NCBI GenBank assembly: GCA_007123985.1
Contig: SLGA01000191.1
Location: forward strand, 1-23,948
Direction: 5' to 3'
Origin: Balneolaceae bacterium
Lineage (GTDB): Bacteria; Bacteroidota; Rhodothermia; Balneolales; Balneolaceae
Length of the DNA stretch: 23,948 nucleotides
Under the pieces are notes generated by a model that saw nothing but the letters and a program-made list of their open reading frames with translations, made no database searches and was not told the DNA's origin. How positions within the stretch are numbered: the stretch's first letter is position 1; each line of letters opens with the position of its first letter. Below, one piece after another: positions 23,527 to 23,948 of the stretch. The position numbers and the translations under genes were made by a program.

Positions 23527-23948
23527 ATGATCAATTTTCGGGAAAACTGCTTCGCACTAACCCTATTTAGCGTACTCTTATTTGCCGGGGCCTGTCAAAA
23601 AGATTACCACACAGTTTACTTCAACAGCAACCACGAAGTATCAGGGCAAATGTTTGCCCTTGAGGATATTACACCCGGACTACCAACCAACTGGGATGAG
23701 TACAATTATGTGGTTCTCGAGTTTATGATCACCACCCCGCAGCGGTTTAATGTCGGTTTCACCACCGATTACGGGTACAACGAATTGAGGATTATGAGTT
23801 ACGTGCCCAACGGATGGAATAAACTGGCTATTCCTCTGCGGTTTTACCGGGAACCGCCCGCAGCCTGGCACGATCTGGCCGGCATGTACAATCAGCCCCG
23901 TCATACCGGATGGGTGAACCTGGGAGGCGGTGACAGAGGCCCGCTGAC
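23527..23948 (+). CDS. Secreted lipoprotein, possibly polysaccharide-active (3' truncated)
   Basis: The frame is open from ATG 23527 to the window edge (140 codons, no stop). The N-terminus is a lipoprotein signal ending in FAGAC (Cys23 predicted lipidated). The mature part is Trp- and Tyr-rich and looks like a beta-sandwich: LEFMITTPQRFNVGF, SYVPNGWNKLAIPLRFYREP, then HTGWVNLGGGDRGPL. The order of a strand pair, a W-x-K-L-x-I-P-L segment and a GGG-x-x-GPL end is reminiscent of the N-terminal carbohydrate-binding-like domain of agarase-type glycoside hydrolases; this is a tentative memory-based match. GC is about 62% over the last 120 bases, higher than in the neighbouring genes. A - strand frame over the same bases is only a shadow. 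Confidence 0.75.
   Translation, partial: MINFRENCFALTLFSVLLFAGACQKDYHTVYFNSNHEVSGQMFALEDITPGLPTNWDEYNYVVLEFMITTPQRFNVGFTTDYGYNELRIMSYVPNGWNKLAIPLRFYREPPAAWHDLAGMYNQPRHTGWVNLGGGDRGPL

Noticed and set aside
23680..23904. 74-codon - strand ORF at the right edge
   Set aside because: The + strand frame across the same bases has a lipoprotein signal and stays open to the edge, which is far better supported.

Overview
The window looks like chromosomal core-genome DNA from a Gram-negative bacterium of the Bacteroidota / Balneolota / Rhodothermota group. This is an inference from several traits: base composition that looks to be in the low-to-mid 40s % GC, mostly absent or weak Shine-Dalgarno sequences before start codons, several lipoproteins with a Cys lipobox, a 7TMR-DISM/SpoIIE phosphatase, a DUF4097 protein, and the efp-accB-accC gene order. 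No tRNA, rRNA, CRISPR array, insertion sequence or phage gene was seen.

Left part (1-10874), all on the + strand. It opens with the 3' end of an ABC-F ATPase of the Uup type. A 410-base AT-rich gap with a perfect 10-bp hairpin follows, then a lipoprotein of unknown function that ends at a textbook terminator. Next come a YbdG-type mechanosensitive channel, a lipoprotein cyclase/hydrolase, and a probable envelope operon: a secreted DUF4097 beta-solenoid protein, a periplasm-sensing 7TMR-DISM receptor with a SpoIIE/PP2C phosphatase domain, and an outer-membrane beta-barrel of the Omp85/surface-antigen type. Then comes mltG, the endolytic murein transglycosylase that sets glycan chain length. 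The gap between the barrel gene and mltG carries three tandem hairpins. Read on the - strand they look like a small structured RNA, with a GAAA tetraloop, a strong terminator and a possible Bacteroidota-type promoter.

Right part (10883-23331), all on the - strand, so transcription runs right to left: TrmH-type RNA methyltransferase, metG, a GH13 pullulanase-type debranching enzyme, a sodium:neurotransmitter-type symporter, efp, accB, accC, gcvH, guaA, and a secreted TPR plus type-1 periplasmic-binding protein with the LpoA architecture. These are mostly housekeeping genes: translation, malonyl-CoA synthesis, lipoyl carrier and GMP synthesis. The LpoA-like gene converges on mltG with only 8 bases between stop codons, so two cell-wall candidates sit tail to tail.

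The right edge (23527 to end, + strand) holds the 5' part of a further lipoprotein gene that runs out of the window. It resembles the N-terminal domain of secreted polysaccharide-active enzymes, and its GC content rises toward the edge.

No feature proves a new system. The best candidates are the - strand structured RNA at 9571-9720, the DUF4097 / phosphatase / barrel module, and the LpoA-like protein paired with MltG.
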